Shown: piece by piece, positions 22,470-36,146 of the stretch
Position numbering within the stretch: position 1 is the first letter of the stretch
How the letters are laid out: the number at the start of each line of letters is the position of its first letter
From: Coenobita brevimanus
Taxonomy: Eukaryota > Arthropoda > Malacostraca > Decapoda > Coenobitidae
DNA length: 64,000 nt
Direction of reading: 5' to 3'
NCBI GenBank assembly: GCA_032717465.1
Contig: CM064666.1
Span: forward strand, 3,141,001-3,205,000
Made by a program: the position numbers and the translations under genes
The notes under the pieces: generated by a model
Told to the model about the DNA's origin: nothing
Database searches by the model: none
Seen by the model: only the letters and a program-made list of their open reading frames with translations

Positions 22470-22488
22470 GATCTCACCACTGCCACCA
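22470..22488 (-). promoter_or_regulatory. Candidate primer-binding site (tRNA-Leu-like)
   Basis: The minus strand reads TGGTGGCAGTGGTGAGATC four bases after the LTR. From memory of animal tRNA-Leu genes whose 3' end is ...CGCTGCCA-CCA, the complement would begin TGGTGGCAGCGGTGGGAT, so about 16 of the first 18 positions agree. This sets the element's orientation as minus. Confidence 0.55.
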
Positions 22489-22492
22489 TTTA

Positions 22493-22532
22493 TGTGACTC
22501 TTCGGTCTTGTAATATGTAAGTCTTGAGTTTT
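22493..22532 (-). mobile_element. LTR right copy, first part (split by RTE copy B)
   Basis: The first 40 bases of the LTR (TGTGACTCTTCGGTCTTG onward). The remainder continues at 25711. Confidence 0.85.
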
Positions 22533-25500
22533 TTACCCCTGGGGGCAGGGGGGGTTTTCAAGAATACTCCCCCAGTATCCCTGCTTGTCGTACGAGGCGA
22601 CTAAAGGGGTTGGCGGAGGATTAGTGCCCATCCCCAGAAAACAACTAACTAAAACGACGAACAAGAAGCCTCGGACAATGACTGACCAAAAGATGACGAC
22701 CAAGGACAGGACAAAGGACATGGTAATAGCAACATGGAATGTAAGAGGTGCGAATGATGAGGTGAGAGAGAGATTGTCCAGGTGCTTGAAGGTACGAAAG
22801 TTGATGTATGTGGAGTAACTGAAACTAAATGGAAAGTTGAGAGTGTGAGAGAAAGGGAGGATGGATGGGGTATATGTGCAGGAGTAGGTGAGAATGAGAG
22901 GGCAAAAGAAGGAGTGTGTATACTGTAGTTGTGGGTAAAAGATGGAAGAACATAAGAGAGTATGGATCAGTTGGGTCAAGGATTGTGTGGGTAAGATTGA
23001 AAGTTGGAATACAAATGTGGGCGATTGTGTGTGTGTATGCGCCAATGCAAGATCATGCAAGCAGAGTGAGATACGAGTTCTGGACAAATGTGGAAGTGTG
23101 CATGGAAAAGTTTGGAAGGAATGAGAGAGTGCTTTTGATCGGTGATATGAATGGTAAAGTAGGGAATGTGAAGGTGGATGGAATAGTTGGTGAGTGGGGT
23201 GTGCCTGCTGAGGTAGATGAGAATGGGAGTGCTTTAGTGGACATTTGTGCTGGGAGGCAGTTGGTGATAGCCAATACTCTCTTCAGGCAAAAAATGATCC
23301 ACAAGTATAAATGGCGAATGATGAGAAGGGTGGGTGGTGAACTAAATGAAAGGAAGGCAATGATTGATTATGTATGTGTGGATGAAAGGATGCAAAGATG
23401 CGTAATGGATGCAAGGGCTTATAGAGGTTGGGGGAGTGGACTTTCTGACCACTACTTGGTGGTGGCGAGAATAAAGATCAAAATAAGATGGAGAAATAGA
23501 AGAAGGGAAGGATGGGAAGAAGGAGTATTTGCAAGGAGAGTGGAAAGGTTACAAGAGGATGAGAAAAAGGCAGAATATAAGAGAGAAGTGGAGAAACGAT
23601 TGGGCAAATATGAAATGGAGCAGATGGGGGACGTGGAAGGCGTGTGTAAGATATTCACAGAAGAAATATGTGCAGCATGTGATGTGGTGTGTGGGATGAA
23701 GAGAAAACAGAGGGGGGTGCAAGGAACAGCGTGGTGGAATGAAGAGGTGAGACAGGCTGTGGCACAAAAGAACAAAGCATACAATGGGACGTGGAAGAAG
23801 TTGAGAGGCAGAAGAGAGAGTTGTATGTAGAAAGAAAGAAAGTGGTGAAAAGTTTAGTAAGAGAAAGAGGAGAGTGGATGAGTAATTTGGAAGGAATTAG
23901 AGTGTAAAGTGGAGGGACTGTAAGAAAATGTTCTGGAAAGAGGTGAAGAGAGTAAGACAGGGTGGATGTGAAGTTAGCAGGGGAGTGAAAGATAAAAATG
24001 GTAGCTAACTAGTGGAGAAGGGAGAAAAAGTGAGCAGATGGAGAGAACACTTTAAGAAATTGGTGAACATAGAGGATGGAAGTAATGTGAGTATAAGTGG
24101 CTGGGGAATGGCTGGGAGAAGAAGGGAGGAGAGAAGTCAGGAAAAAATCAGTAGGATAGAAGTTGTGGAAGCAATGAAGAAAGTTAAACTGGGGAAAGCC
24201 CCAGGAATTGATGGAGTGTATGGTGAAATGCTGAAGCATGGGGGAGAGATAGTAGTAGAATGGATGTGGAAGATGTGCAGATTGGCCTGGGAGGAAGGTA
24301 GAGTCCTGGAGGATTGGAAGTCAGGTATAATTATTCCCTTGTACAAAGGAAAAGGGGAAATCGATGTGTGTGGAAATCATAGGGGCATTTGTTTTCTTAG
24401 TATAATAGGAAAAGTGTATGGTAGGATACTTATTGACAGAGTTAGAGAAAGAACAGAGGAATTAGTTGGAGAAGAACAGAGAGGCTTTAGGAAGGGAAAA
24501 GGTTGTGTAGATCAGATATTCATTCTTAGATCTTTAGTGGAAAAGTTTCTAGAGAAGGGAAAGAAGTTGTATGCAGCCCTCATGGATTTGGAGAAAGCAT
24601 ATGAGAAGGTCGATAGACAAGGATTGTGAAAAGTATTAAGAATATATGGAGTAGATGGGAAGTTGTTGAATGAGGTGAAGAGTATGGGTGATGATGCTAA
24701 GGCTGCAGTGAGTGTGGATAGTGAACTGAGTGAATTTTTCTCTTTGAAGGTTGGGTTGAATCAGGGATGTGTCATGTCTCCATGGTTGTTCAATCTGTAC
24801 ATGAATGGGGTAATAAAAGAAGTACAAGGTAGGGTAGTGGATGCTGGAGTGGCCCTGGTGAGAGAGGGCTGTGTTTGTAAACTCCCTGTACTGTTGTTTG
24901 CAGATAATACTGTGTTGTTGAGTGAAGACGAAGGGGAGCTGCAAGGCTTAGTGGATGAGTTTGGGAGAGTGTGTAAGAAACGGAATCTAAAGGTGAATGT
25001 AGGGAAGAGTAAAGTGATGGTCTTTGAGAGAAGTGAAGTCAGTGAATGTACAGCGAGGTTGGATGGTGAGGAACTGGATAATGTGAGTACGTTTAAGTAC
25101 TTGGGTAGTGTAATGAGTAAGGGTGGAGGTTTGGAGGGCGAAGTGCTTGAAAGGGTACAGCAGGGAAGAAAGGTTGCTGGTTCCTTGAAAGCAGTGATAA
25201 GAAACAGGGAAGTGAGTATGGAAGTGAAAAAGTTACTACATGACAGTATTGTGATATCAACTCTAACGTATGGAAGTGAAGCTTGGACGTTGTTGGAAGG
25301 ACACAAGTCAAGAGTGAGAGCAATGGAAATGAGTTATTTAAGAGGAGCCTGTGGAGTCATATGGAGAGATAGCCTGACAAAATGAGGATGTAAAGGAGCG
25401 TTGTGGTGTGAATGTGGATGTGATAGAAAGCGTTAGGAGGAATACACTGAGGTGGTTTGGCCATGTGGAGAGGATGGAGGGTGAATGACTGACGAAGAGA

Positions 25501-25703
25501 GTTTATGTGAGTGAGGTGGAGGGGGGGAGAGGGAGGGGGAGGCCGAGGATGAGATGGAGGGATGGGGTGGAGAGGTATATGAGAGAGGGGTGTGTGAGTT
25601 GGGAGCAGGGCAGTGAAATGGCGGGGGACAGGGTGACGTGGAAGCGATTTGTTTGTTGCCACCCCGAACGGGATTGAAGCGTCTTGCAATAGATAGATTG
25701 ATA
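22533..25703 (+). mobile_element. RTE-like LINE, copy B, nearly full length (3.17 kb)
   Basis: Same family as copy A, on the plus strand, with 5' end ACCCCTGGGGG and a short (ATAG) tail. Flanking duplication GAGTTTT (22526-22532 and 25704-25710). The endonuclease lies at about 22730-23830 with TWNVRG, GDMNGKVG and SDHYLV. The RT begins near 24160 (KAPGIDG) and breaks at a TGA (24627) where copy A has Trp. The second half, 24663-25385, carries LNQGCVMSPWLF and FADN instead of FADD, so the catalytic pair is lost. The C-terminal HVERM region follows to 25676. Frameshifts and stops near 23825, 24005, 24629 and 25383 kill it. Confidence 0.9.
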
Positions 25704-25710
25704 GAGTTTT

Positions 25711-26172
25711 GGTTAAAGTTATTGTTTTAATCGAAGAGCAGGAGGAGTTAAAGATGAATACAGGGAGTTGATCTTGATTTATTATCTTCAAAGAAAGTCT
25801 AAGTTGAGCAGCGTATGTATTACACATGGACTTAATTTACTACCTAAGTCTCGATGGAATCCTCTTGTTATTTGCTCTCTCCGCTACCTGTCGGTTCTAT
25901 GGCTAGCCCCTTTCAGATCTCTGGTTCCTACATTCTCGTTTAGCAGGGGTCGTGTCACGTGGACTATACTGTTGTGAAGCTTCTAGGACACTGTATGTCT
26001 GTGTGTATGTACAGCTTCTGGTGCACGTCCAACATTCCTTCACTTAAGAGTTGCAAGGGTTGCTGACACACTTCCTATCACACCCCCTGGCTTGGTGCTT
26101 CTATCTGTCTATCTATCTATCTAACTATCTATCTATCTGTGAGTTGTATTATTATAATTTGGAGTCCTGACA
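25711..26172 (-). mobile_element. LTR right copy, remainder (5' LTR)
   Basis: Continues the LTR from GGTTAAAGTTATTG to CCTGACA and matches 21130-21591 closely. With 22493-22532 it gives a 502 bp LTR against 494 bp on the left. Confidence 0.85.
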
Positions 26173-26176
26173 TACT

Positions 26177-27910
<1,734 letters not shown>

Positions 27911-28664
27911 CTTTTAAATTCCTCTTTTTCCTTGAGTTTGTTGTCATTTTTTAATATTTCCTCTACAGTGTTTGCACTCTGGAAGATTACTTTCAGAGGC
28001 CTTGACTTACTTCTCTCATGTTTTCCTAGCCTTTTGAGTACTTCTAGATCTTTATCACATGTATCTTCTGACGCTTGTTTCAGTACAATATATTCATTAT
28101 ATTTTCTGTCTCCTTTTTCTCCCTTGAGATTCTTTTTTTTTTTTTTTTTTTTTTTTGTCTTCTTCACCAATGCCACTGATTGCTATGGATTTGTTAATCT
28201 CTACAGCTTCCCTGACTAGTTTTGGTTTGCTTTTTATTATTTCTTTCACTTCCTTTCTTACGCTTTTTTCTTCTACCTTTGTATCTAAATCATTCTTTAC
28301 ATTCACCATTTCATCATACTTAGTTTGTACCTCATGTTGTACTTTCTCACCATTTCATTTACCTGTGTTATTTTCTTTTCAGTAGTATTACTTTAGCCCA
28401 TCACACTGCTTGCTTGCCTGAATTTCTCCATATCATTTCTGAAATCGTCCCTAATTCTGTCATGGTTGACAACTCTACATTCCATTTCATTAGCCTTCGT
28501 TCTCAGTAAATATACCTCAGCTGATAGTTCGTCTATTGTTGTGACTTTTCTGTTTATTTCCCTTTTTAAGTCTTCATTTCTTTCCTTCTGTTTGCGTACC
28601 TTATTCTTGATTTCATTCATTTCCATTTGAAAAGTTCTCTCTAGTCTATTTATCTTTTCAGCTA

Positions 28665-28672
28665 ACTTATCG
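28665..28672. repeat. Target-site duplication of RTE copy C (left)
   Basis: ACTTATCG here and at 30278-30285. Confidence 0.8.
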
Positions 28673-30277
28673 TCTATCTATCTATCTATTGCCAGACGCC
28701 TCAATCCCGTTTGGGGTGGCCACAAACAAATCGCCTCCAAGTCGCCCTGTCCGCCGCCATTTCACTGCCCTGCTCCCAACTCACACCCCCCTCTCTCATA
28801 TACCTCTCCACCCCATCCCTCCATCTCATCTTCGGCCTCCCCCTTCCTCTTACCCCCTCCACCTCACTCACATACACTCTCTCCGTCAGTCTTTCACCCT
28901 CCATCCTCTCTACATGGCTAAACCACCTCAGTGTGTTCCTCATAACGCTTCCTATCACATCCACATCCACACCACAATGCTCCTTTATATCCTCATTCGT
29001 CAGCCTGTCTCTCCATGTGACTCCACAGCTCCTCTTAAAAAACTCATTTTCACTGCTCTCACTCTTGACTTGTGTCCTTCCAACAACGTCCAAGCTTCAC
29101 TTCCGTACGTTAGAGTTGGTATCACAATACTGTCATGTAGTAACTTTTTCTCTTCCATGCTCACTTCCCTGTTTCTTATCACTGCTTTCAAGGAACCAGC
29201 AACCTTTCTTCCCTGCTGTATCCTTTCAAGCACTTCACCCTCCAAACCTCCATCCTTACTCATCACACTACCCAAGTACTTAAACGTACTCACATTTTCC
29301 AATACCTCACCATCCAACCTCGCTGTATATTCACTGACTTCACCTCTCTCAAAGACCACCACTTTACTCTTTCCTACGTTCACCTTTAGATTCTGTTTCT
29401 TACACACTCTCCCAAACTCATCCACCAAGCCTTGCAGCTCCCCTTCGTCTTCACTCAACAACACAGTATCATCTGCAAACAACAGTACAGGGAGTTTCCA
29501 AACACTATCCTCTCTCACCAGGGCCACTCTAACATCCACTACCCTACCTTGTACCTCTTTTATTATCCCATCCATGTACAGATTGAACAACCATGGAGAC
29601 ATGACACATCCCTGTTTCAACCCAACTTTCAAAGAGAAAAATTCACTTAGTTCACCATCCACACGCACTGCAGCCTTCGCACCATCGTACATACTCTTCA
29701 CAGCATTCAACAACTTCCCATCTACTCCATATATTCTTAACACTTTCCACAAACCTTGTCTATCCACCCTGTCATATGCTTTCTCCAAATCCATGAAAGC
29801 CGCATACAACTTCTTTCCTTTCTCTAGAAACTTTTCCAGTAAAGATCTAAGAATGAATATCTGATCTACACAACCTTTTCCCTTCCTAAAGCCTCCCTGT
29901 TCTTCTCCAATAAATTTCTCTGTTCTTTCTCTAACTCTGTCAATAAGTATCCTACCATACACTTTTCCTATTATACTAAGAAGACAAATGCCCCTATGAT
30001 TACCACACACTTCTTTTTCCCATTTTCCTTTGTACAAGGGAATAATTATACCTGCTTTCCAATCCTCCAGGACTCTACCTTCCTCCCAGGCCAATCTGCA
30101 CATCTTCCACATCCATTCTACTACTATCTCTCCCCCATGCTTCAGCATTTCACCACACACTCCATCAATTCCAGGGGCTTTCCCCGATTTAACTTTCTTC
30201 ATTGCTTCCACAACTTCTATCCTACTGATTTCTTCCTGTCTTCTCACCTCCCTCCTTCTCCCAGCCGTTCCCCAGCC
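28673..30277 (-). mobile_element. RTE-like LINE, copy C, 5'-truncated (1.6 kb)
   Basis: The minus-strand 3' half of the same family as copies A and B, with a (TAGA)n tail at 28673-28690. The reverse transcriptase is open over 415 codons (30247-29000), the longest intact stretch of the family in the window. It has KSGKAPGIDG, GFRKGKGCVDQI, MDLEKAYDRV (motif A), LKQGCVMSPWLF (motif B) and LLFADDTVL (motif C). A frame break near 29040 leads into the C-terminal HVERM/GRGRP region at 29093-28701. It is cut at its 5' end before the RT start, so no endonuclease remains; 5' truncation is the usual product of target-primed reverse transcription. Flanked by an 8 bp duplication inside LINE-gamma ORF1. 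Confidence 0.9.
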
Positions 30278-30285
30278 ACTTATCG

Positions 30286-30520
30286 TAAGAGTCCTTTTTA
30301 TCCAGTTCTAGGTAGAAATTTCCTTCCTGTTTTTTACCTTTGTCCCTTCTCTTATCACCTTCTAAAGACATCGTTTCAAAATATGAAGCCATCTTAAAGA
30401 AAAGATCTCTACTTGCAATAGTTGCATCTCTCTGTCGTCTGCTCGCCTTGGTGTTGTCTAGCTGACGTAAGGAAACGCAGCACATTCTTGGACACTGATT
30501 TATCGATCTGTATTCTTATT
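30286..30520 (-). pseudogene. LINE-gamma ORF1 start and 5' UTR
   Basis: The minus strand has an ATG at 30392-30390 opening a Lys/Glu-rich frame (MASYFETMSLEGDKRRDKG...) that runs to KKDSYDK at the insertion site of RTE copy C and is in frame with the coiled-coil part at 28664. Sequence upstream to about 30520 is probably 5' UTR; the true 5' end is not identifiable. Confidence 0.6.
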
Positions 30521-30539
30521 TTTCCCTTTATTCCTGTAA

Positions 30540-30842
30540 ATTTTTATTGCATTTCTTTCCACTTGAGTTGACTCTACACTGAGTGACATGCCAAATGATT
30601 TCACCATAACCCGGGAAACCATTTACAATGCTGAATGTTAACCATATAACCAAATAACGAGGTGATGTGAGGCCTGCAGTGGTGCCCTTGTTAAGTGGGT
30701 GGAGAGACACAAATGTGATGTCCAGACTGCGCGGGACAGTCCTGCAGGGGCGGTTACTTGCTTGTGGTTGATGGATCTGCTCGGCCAGACAGACCGGGGT
30801 TTCACAACAACAGCTAGTTCCTGGATCCAACCTCACCCCATC
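30540..30842. other. Spacer with a possible short dispersed repeat
   Basis: 30719-30817 resembles 37849-37950 at roughly 65 percent identity (GGGAC...CCT, ACTTGCTT, TCTGCT, GGCC, GACA, then CAACAACA), suggesting a short interspersed repeat with a CAA-type tail. No pol III boxes are clear. Confidence 0.35.
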
Positions 30843-31030
30843 GGATACAAAAACCCACACTGGCAGAGGAAAAAAGATGTATTCCAAACAGTTTCGGCGA
30901 CAGCTGTCGCCCTCTTCAGTGGATCTACAGACCACTCTTGGTCTGTAGATCCACTGAAGAGGGCGACAGCTGTCGCTGAAACTGTTTGGAATACATCTTT
31001 TTTCGTTTGCCAGTGTAGGTTTTTGTATCC
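30843..31030. repeat. 188 bp palindrome (92 bp arms, 4-nt loop) with hammerhead-like core
   Basis: Arms 30843-30934 and 30939-31030 are reverse complements with 4 mismatches in 92. Read outward from the centre each arm has CTGAAGAG, a self-complementary GCGACAGCTGTCGC stem, then GAAAC. This order resembles the CUGANGA-stem-GAAA core of hammerhead motifs found in Penelope-like retroelements. Stems I and III and a cleavable UH site are not evident. Confidence 0.7.
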
Positions 31031-32311
31031 TATTTCATGGTCACGATAGTGTGACTCTTCAGCCCTCACCCCATCCTTAGATGGGAAGAGTTGGGAATTA
31101 TGATTTTCTTTCCTTTTATGTAAAGTTCCCAGTAAATTCAACCTCAAGATTTGTTTTTATATAATTCTTGCAGTCTTTTGGCAATTCAGCTTCAGATAGG
31201 ATTTTGAACTTGAAGTGTTTTGTTCTACCATCGTTAACCTCTGCACTTCCTCCAATTTCTCCCAAACCGACAATATCGTGTGGCGTTAGAATAATAGACA
31301 ATATCATACTGTGATAGGTGGGGGCGTCCACCATCCCCTCACTCGATGCACTGCCGCCTTCAGGCACTGAGTGACAAAGTAATTTCCTGTATACCAGGAA
31401 GCCAAGTACAAGGCTGGGAGGTAACCAGTGCTAAGTGTAGTGGTACTACAAGTAGTGATGCTACATAAGTGCTACTTTTATTACAGAAGTTTCACCTTAA
31501 TTTGACCAAGATTTTCGCTCTCTTGCAGCTTATTACGAGCGAGGAAGAAGCCCTTGTGAGTCTCTCATCAAGTAGTGGCATTTTCTTACATATGAGCAGG
31601 CTGACTCCACCCCGCCCAACCTGGCCTAGCCCGACCGTAACGCATTTGAGAAGCTTATATCTCAGCAACCACACGGTTGATCACTGTGTGGCTTGCACCA
31701 TATGATAGCCCAATTTTTAAAGATTTTTGACAGGTTTCATCTCGCCCAGGCAGTGCAGAGGGCATGTGACACGCACGAAGTTCAGTACGTCAATAATCTT
31801 CAGAAGAGGGCCACAGGCCAGACAGTTTGTCGTAAAGGCATGAAACTTGGTAGGTAGATAGCCATCAATATACACTAGGCATCCTCGGAGTGTAAGACGA
31901 CATTTCAATGCTTTCGGATTGTACCTTGCCAACAAAAGCGTTTTACTGGTTTCACGTAGCTCAATGGCCGAAAAAGACACTACAACGCCTATACACACTT
32001 TCCATGATTACCATCATATTTCAGTGTTCATCTAGTATTAAAACTCAGTATTCGAGAAGGAAAGAAGCCAATTTAAGATTACGTTACAGTACAACGAGTA
32101 GAATAGCGAGTTGCTGTACTGTACTCCTTTCTTTATGAGCAGAGGAACAGTAGCAGTTACACTAATTTTCCGAGATATTCCAAAGTTTTCTCACTACTCT
32201 TAATACTGTTCCTGTGAGATGCGAATCGGACAAGTCAGTCTGGTGTGAGCCATGTAAGGAAGAATGTTGCCTCCATGCATTATTTCACATCTAATATACT
32301 ATAGCAGTAGC

Positions 32312-32314
<3 letters not shown>
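31031..32314. other. Unrecognised sequence
   Basis: About 1.3 kb of ordinary composition. A 93-codon minus frame at 31717-31998 and an 83-codon one at 31116-31367 show no recognisable motif. Nothing else is supported. Confidence 0.4.

Positions 32315-32368
<54 letters not shown>
32315..32368 (+). repeat. (TG)n microsatellite
   Basis: About 27 TG repeats. Confidence 0.97.
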
Positions 32369-32371
<3 letters not shown>

Positions 32372-32519
32372 AGGTAGCCGAAACTACACATTCAAATCGC
32401 ACCAAAATTGGCACAATAATCGCAAAAAATACGCTGATGTGAAAAAACTTGATCCCGTCATAAATGAAAAATATTTACTATATTTAATGAGCACATAGCA
32501 TGCCTTGACTACCGAAATA

Positions 32520-32730
32520 GAAGCGATAGGCTGACTGAATTTCAAGAGGCATCGATTAACATTGATGTGATTAGAAGTGTTAAGAGACATGACCTGTGTT
32601 GGTTTGGCCATGTGGAGAGAATGAAGAATGAGAAACTGACTAGGAGAGTGTATGTGAGTGAAGTGGCGGGGGAGAAGGGCTGTGGTAGACCAACGATGAG
32701 ATGGAGGGAGGGAATGGAGAGATAGAGAGA
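32520..32730 (+). pseudogene. RTE-type LINE 3' ORF fragment, left part
   Basis: The plus strand encodes the C-terminal end of an RTE-like polyprotein: INIDVIRSVKRHDLCWFGHVERM, then LTRRVYVSEVAG and CGRPTMRWREGMER, ending in a stop. It is related to, but clearly diverged from, copies A-D. The reading continues at 35744 after LINE-delta copy 1 (RKGSQMA, FVCVHP), so this is a host cut in two. Confidence 0.7.
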
Positions 32731-35700
32731 GGTGGTACCTCGGATTGCCACCATGGCAGGGTAGGGCTGGTGGCACAGGGTCCTCCCGGTCGCCATCAAG
32801 TGAGTGTGCCGGCAGTGACTAGTGCGATTACCGGCCATGCTCGTCAGCGGAGAAGTGAAAATGCCGCCTTATTCTTCACCAACATCTGTGGGCTTAGTAC
32901 CAACTTAAATTCAGTCCATTTTTTCCTCACAGAACCACAAATCTCAACGTCTACTGAAATATCCCAATATTGTTTTCCCAGTTTCCATCTCCTCACAAAC
33001 TTCCGTAATAAGGATGGCACCTGTTATATCAAATCCCAATATACAGTTGACACCATTTTAAACTTCACTTCTCGCAGTTTTGATTACTCATTGTATAAAC
33101 TAAACTGTCAAAATATTTCCAAATATATCTGTGTAGTCTACAGCTCCCCCAGTACTTATTCTGAACCCAGTGTATTTGATTCCATTTCCACACAGTTGAG
33201 TAACCTTAACCTTGCCCTTAGCACCGAAATTACCATTATGGGTGATTTTAACATACATAATGTTAAATGGTTATTGCATTCTGCCAGGACTGACGATGCT
33301 AGTCTAGAGTCCGAGCTGTTTGCAGAGTCATTTAATCTCACGCAACTGGTAAAGCAACCAACCAGAATTCCGGATAATCCTGACCATAATGCCCATCTTT
33401 TGGATCTGTTCCTGACAAATAATCCAGATCAGTACAGGGCAGAGGTATTGTCTCCATTTGGATCCTCTGACCACAATCTCATCAAAGCCTCATTAGTTAG
33501 CCCCCCCAAACCTCCCCATTCTGAACCTGTCAGGGTGACCCGATGACACTTTGATAGGGCAAACTGGGATGAATTTAGAAATTATCTTGCTGACATTCCA
33601 CGGCACTCTTTCTTCTCTAGTGATGTCAGTTCTACCCAGTTCCATATTTGCAACTTAATACTAGCTGGTATGGATTTATTCATACCTGGTCAACAATTCA
33701 CTAAAAGATCGAACTCTCCAAAATGGTTTGAGAGCAACTGTGCCAGAGCAACCGCCCAAAAGTCATCAGCATATAATTATTACTTAAAATAAAAAACATC
33801 TGAATCACTCTCAATTTATAATTGCTAGAAATCATGCAAAAGGTGTAATAAATGTTGCTAAATCAAACTTTCTTCAAAACCAAGCATCGAAACTACTGGA
33901 CAACCCTAAAGACAACAGAATATTCTGGTCAACTCTAAATTCTTTCAATAATACCTGTAACAAGTCATCATCCATTCCCCCACTAACATCTCCAGATGGC
34001 AACACTACAAATGACCCGCATGGGAAAGCAGATATCTTTGCCAGTACATTCGCCAGAAATTCTACCTTAGAGGAAGCCAGCCAGAACGTCCCAGTACTAG
34101 AACTTGACTCTCCCGAAACTGCTTCACTTAAAATACAGACAAGATACGTAAAATCCATCCTAGACAATTTACCTACCAACAAAGCTCCAGGCCCAAATGG
34201 AATTCCGCCAATTGTTTTGAAAAAGGGTTCTCCAGAACTTGCCTCTGTTCTTGCAAAATTATTCAGACTATGCATATGGACTTCTTCATTTCCTAATTCA
34301 TTGAAAGAAGCCAATATCCACCCAATTCCAAAGAAAGGAAGTTCCTCCGACCCCTCTGATTACAGACAAATAGCTGTCACATCTTCTCTTGGTAAGGTTT
34401 TTGAAACTGTAATTAATAAGCACATAGTTAAACATCTTGAATCCAACAACTTAATTAGTGATAGACAATATGGTTTTCGCCAAGAAAGATCAACCATTGA
34501 CATACTCAATCTCCTGACTCATACCATCCATCAATCAGTTGACCTACAAGGAGAAACTCATGCAGTAGCCCTGAATATTTCTAAAGCTTTCGACAGAATG
34601 AGGCACCGTTCCCTGTTGTCCAAACTCCCTTGCTATGGACTAAACTCTTTTGTTCCTTTGATTTCCTCATATCTCAGCAACAGAAAAAAAAAGTAAAGGT
34701 AGATGATGTATATTTCACTTTCCACTCAACATCTGCGTGCTGCAGGGATCAGTTCTGGCACCGACCCTGTTCCTCGTTCATATTAATGATCTCTTATCTG
34801 TCACCCACAGTCCTATCCATTCATATGCAGATGACTCAACACTTCATAGTTCATTCACACTCAGACATCCATTTACAAAGTCTGATGTCTCTACCTCTCA
34901 ACTCAGTATAGCCATCTCTTTAAATCAAGACTTATCCACAATCAGTGAATGTGGACAAAATAACCTTGTCTCATTTAATGCTAGTAAAACTAAATATATA
35001 CAATTTACTAATAGACAGGTATTACCAGAGTCGTATATTACCTTCAATGCTACAAATATTCCCATTTCCAAAAGTATTGAATTTCTCACCGTCTCGCTTA
35101 ACAATGCCCCCAGCTGGACCTCTCATGACAGATCACTTGCTAAAGCCGCCTCAAAGAAACTTGGATTATTGTACAAAGTCCGTAACTTCTTCACTGACGA
35201 GCAGTTAGTTATAATTTATAAGGGTCATGCGCTCTCTCAGCTTGAATACTGCTGACCCATGTGGAATGAATGTGGAAAGGTTGCATTAAAACAACTAGAC
35301 AAAATTCAGAACAAAGCTTTTAGAATTATTAATAACCCTGCTATTACTAATAAACTTCCTCCCCTACAAGTAAGAAGGAATGTTGCCTCCCTTGCGTTAT
35401 TTTACAGATATTTCAATAGCAAATGCTCAGACGAAGTTGCGTCCACTGTGCCACCTCTCCATGCTTTCCATCGTGCTACACGGGCATCTGGCAGCGCTCA
35501 TGACTGGAATGTCACTCAGCCATACTGCAGAACTTCTGCCTATCAGAATTCTTTCATTCCCCGAGCTGCATCTCTCTGGAACTCGCTTCCCCAGAGTTGT
35601 TTACCTCCAAACTTCAACCTACTGCTTTTCAAGTCTAACTGTTACATATATTTTATGAACAGAGGACACCAGTAATCTAGTGCATGGATTTTTTTTTATT

Positions 35701-35743
35701 CATTTGTTTTTTCTTCCTCTGTTCTGTTATAAAAAAAAAAAAA
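32731..35743 (+). mobile_element. LINE-delta (CR1/Jockey-group), copy 1, near complete
   Basis: A plus-strand non-LTR element of about 3.0 kb. The 5' leader begins GTGGTACCTCGGATTGCCAC, also found at the 5' end of copy 3. The endonuclease spans about 32860-33546 with TIMGDFNIHNVKW, LFLTNNPD and FGSSDHNLI. A TGA at 33544-33546 replaces the Trp seen in copy 3. The RT spans about 34150-35255: APGPNGIPP, YRQIAVTSSLGKVFE, YGFRQERST, LNISKAFDR (motif A with Asp to Asn), QGSVLAPTLF (motif B) and SYADDSTL (motif C). The C-terminus ends FIPRAASLWNSLP and a stop at 35675, then a short 3' UTR and A13. No ORF1 and no RNase H are seen. Stops near 33790 and frameshifts near 34695 and 35255 make it inactive. 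Confidence 0.85.
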
Positions 35744-35857
35744 CTGGAGGAAGGGCAGCCAAATGGCAGAGTTCAGGGAGGCTTTGAGGCAATTTGTGTG
35801 TGTCCACCCCTTACAGGTAAGGGCGTTTGACAATAAGTAGATAGATAGACAGAATAT
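35744..35857 (+). pseudogene. RTE-type LINE 3' end, right part
   Basis: Continues the fragment from 32730: a frame RKGSQMAEF...QFVCVHP lines up with the EQGSEMAGD...RFVCGHP end of copy A. It ends in a stop followed by AGATAGATAGA, the same type of tetranucleotide tail. Confidence 0.7.
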
Positions 35858-36068
35858 TTCTTAGTCCTGAAGGAGACTGAATAAACATGATACAACTGAA
35901 TTAGACCAGATATGGACATGAATGTACCTTAGACGACTTGAATCAATTTAACTGGATATGAATGACCTTACAATAAGCGTAGTAGTAGTAGTAGTAGTAG
36001 TAGTAGCAGCAGCAGCAGCAGCAGAGCAGCAGCACCAGCAGCAGTAGGAGTAGTATTAGTATTAGTAT

Positions 36069-36106
<38 letters not shown>

Positions 36107-36107
36107 A

Positions 36108-36146
<39 letters not shown>

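Larger units (their letters stand above)
21592..22492 (-). mobile_element. Internal region (~900 bp) of the short LTR element
   Basis: There is no protease, RT or integrase coding capacity; it is far shorter than the 4-7 kb of autonomous LTR elements. It holds one 96-codon frame (22009-22299) and a primer-binding-site candidate at its right end. Many stretches are A+T-rich. It is probably a nonautonomous derivative. Confidence 0.7.

Noticed and set aside
31116..31998. Minus-strand frames of 83 and 93 codons
   Set aside because: No motif, no splice context, no supporting neighbour.
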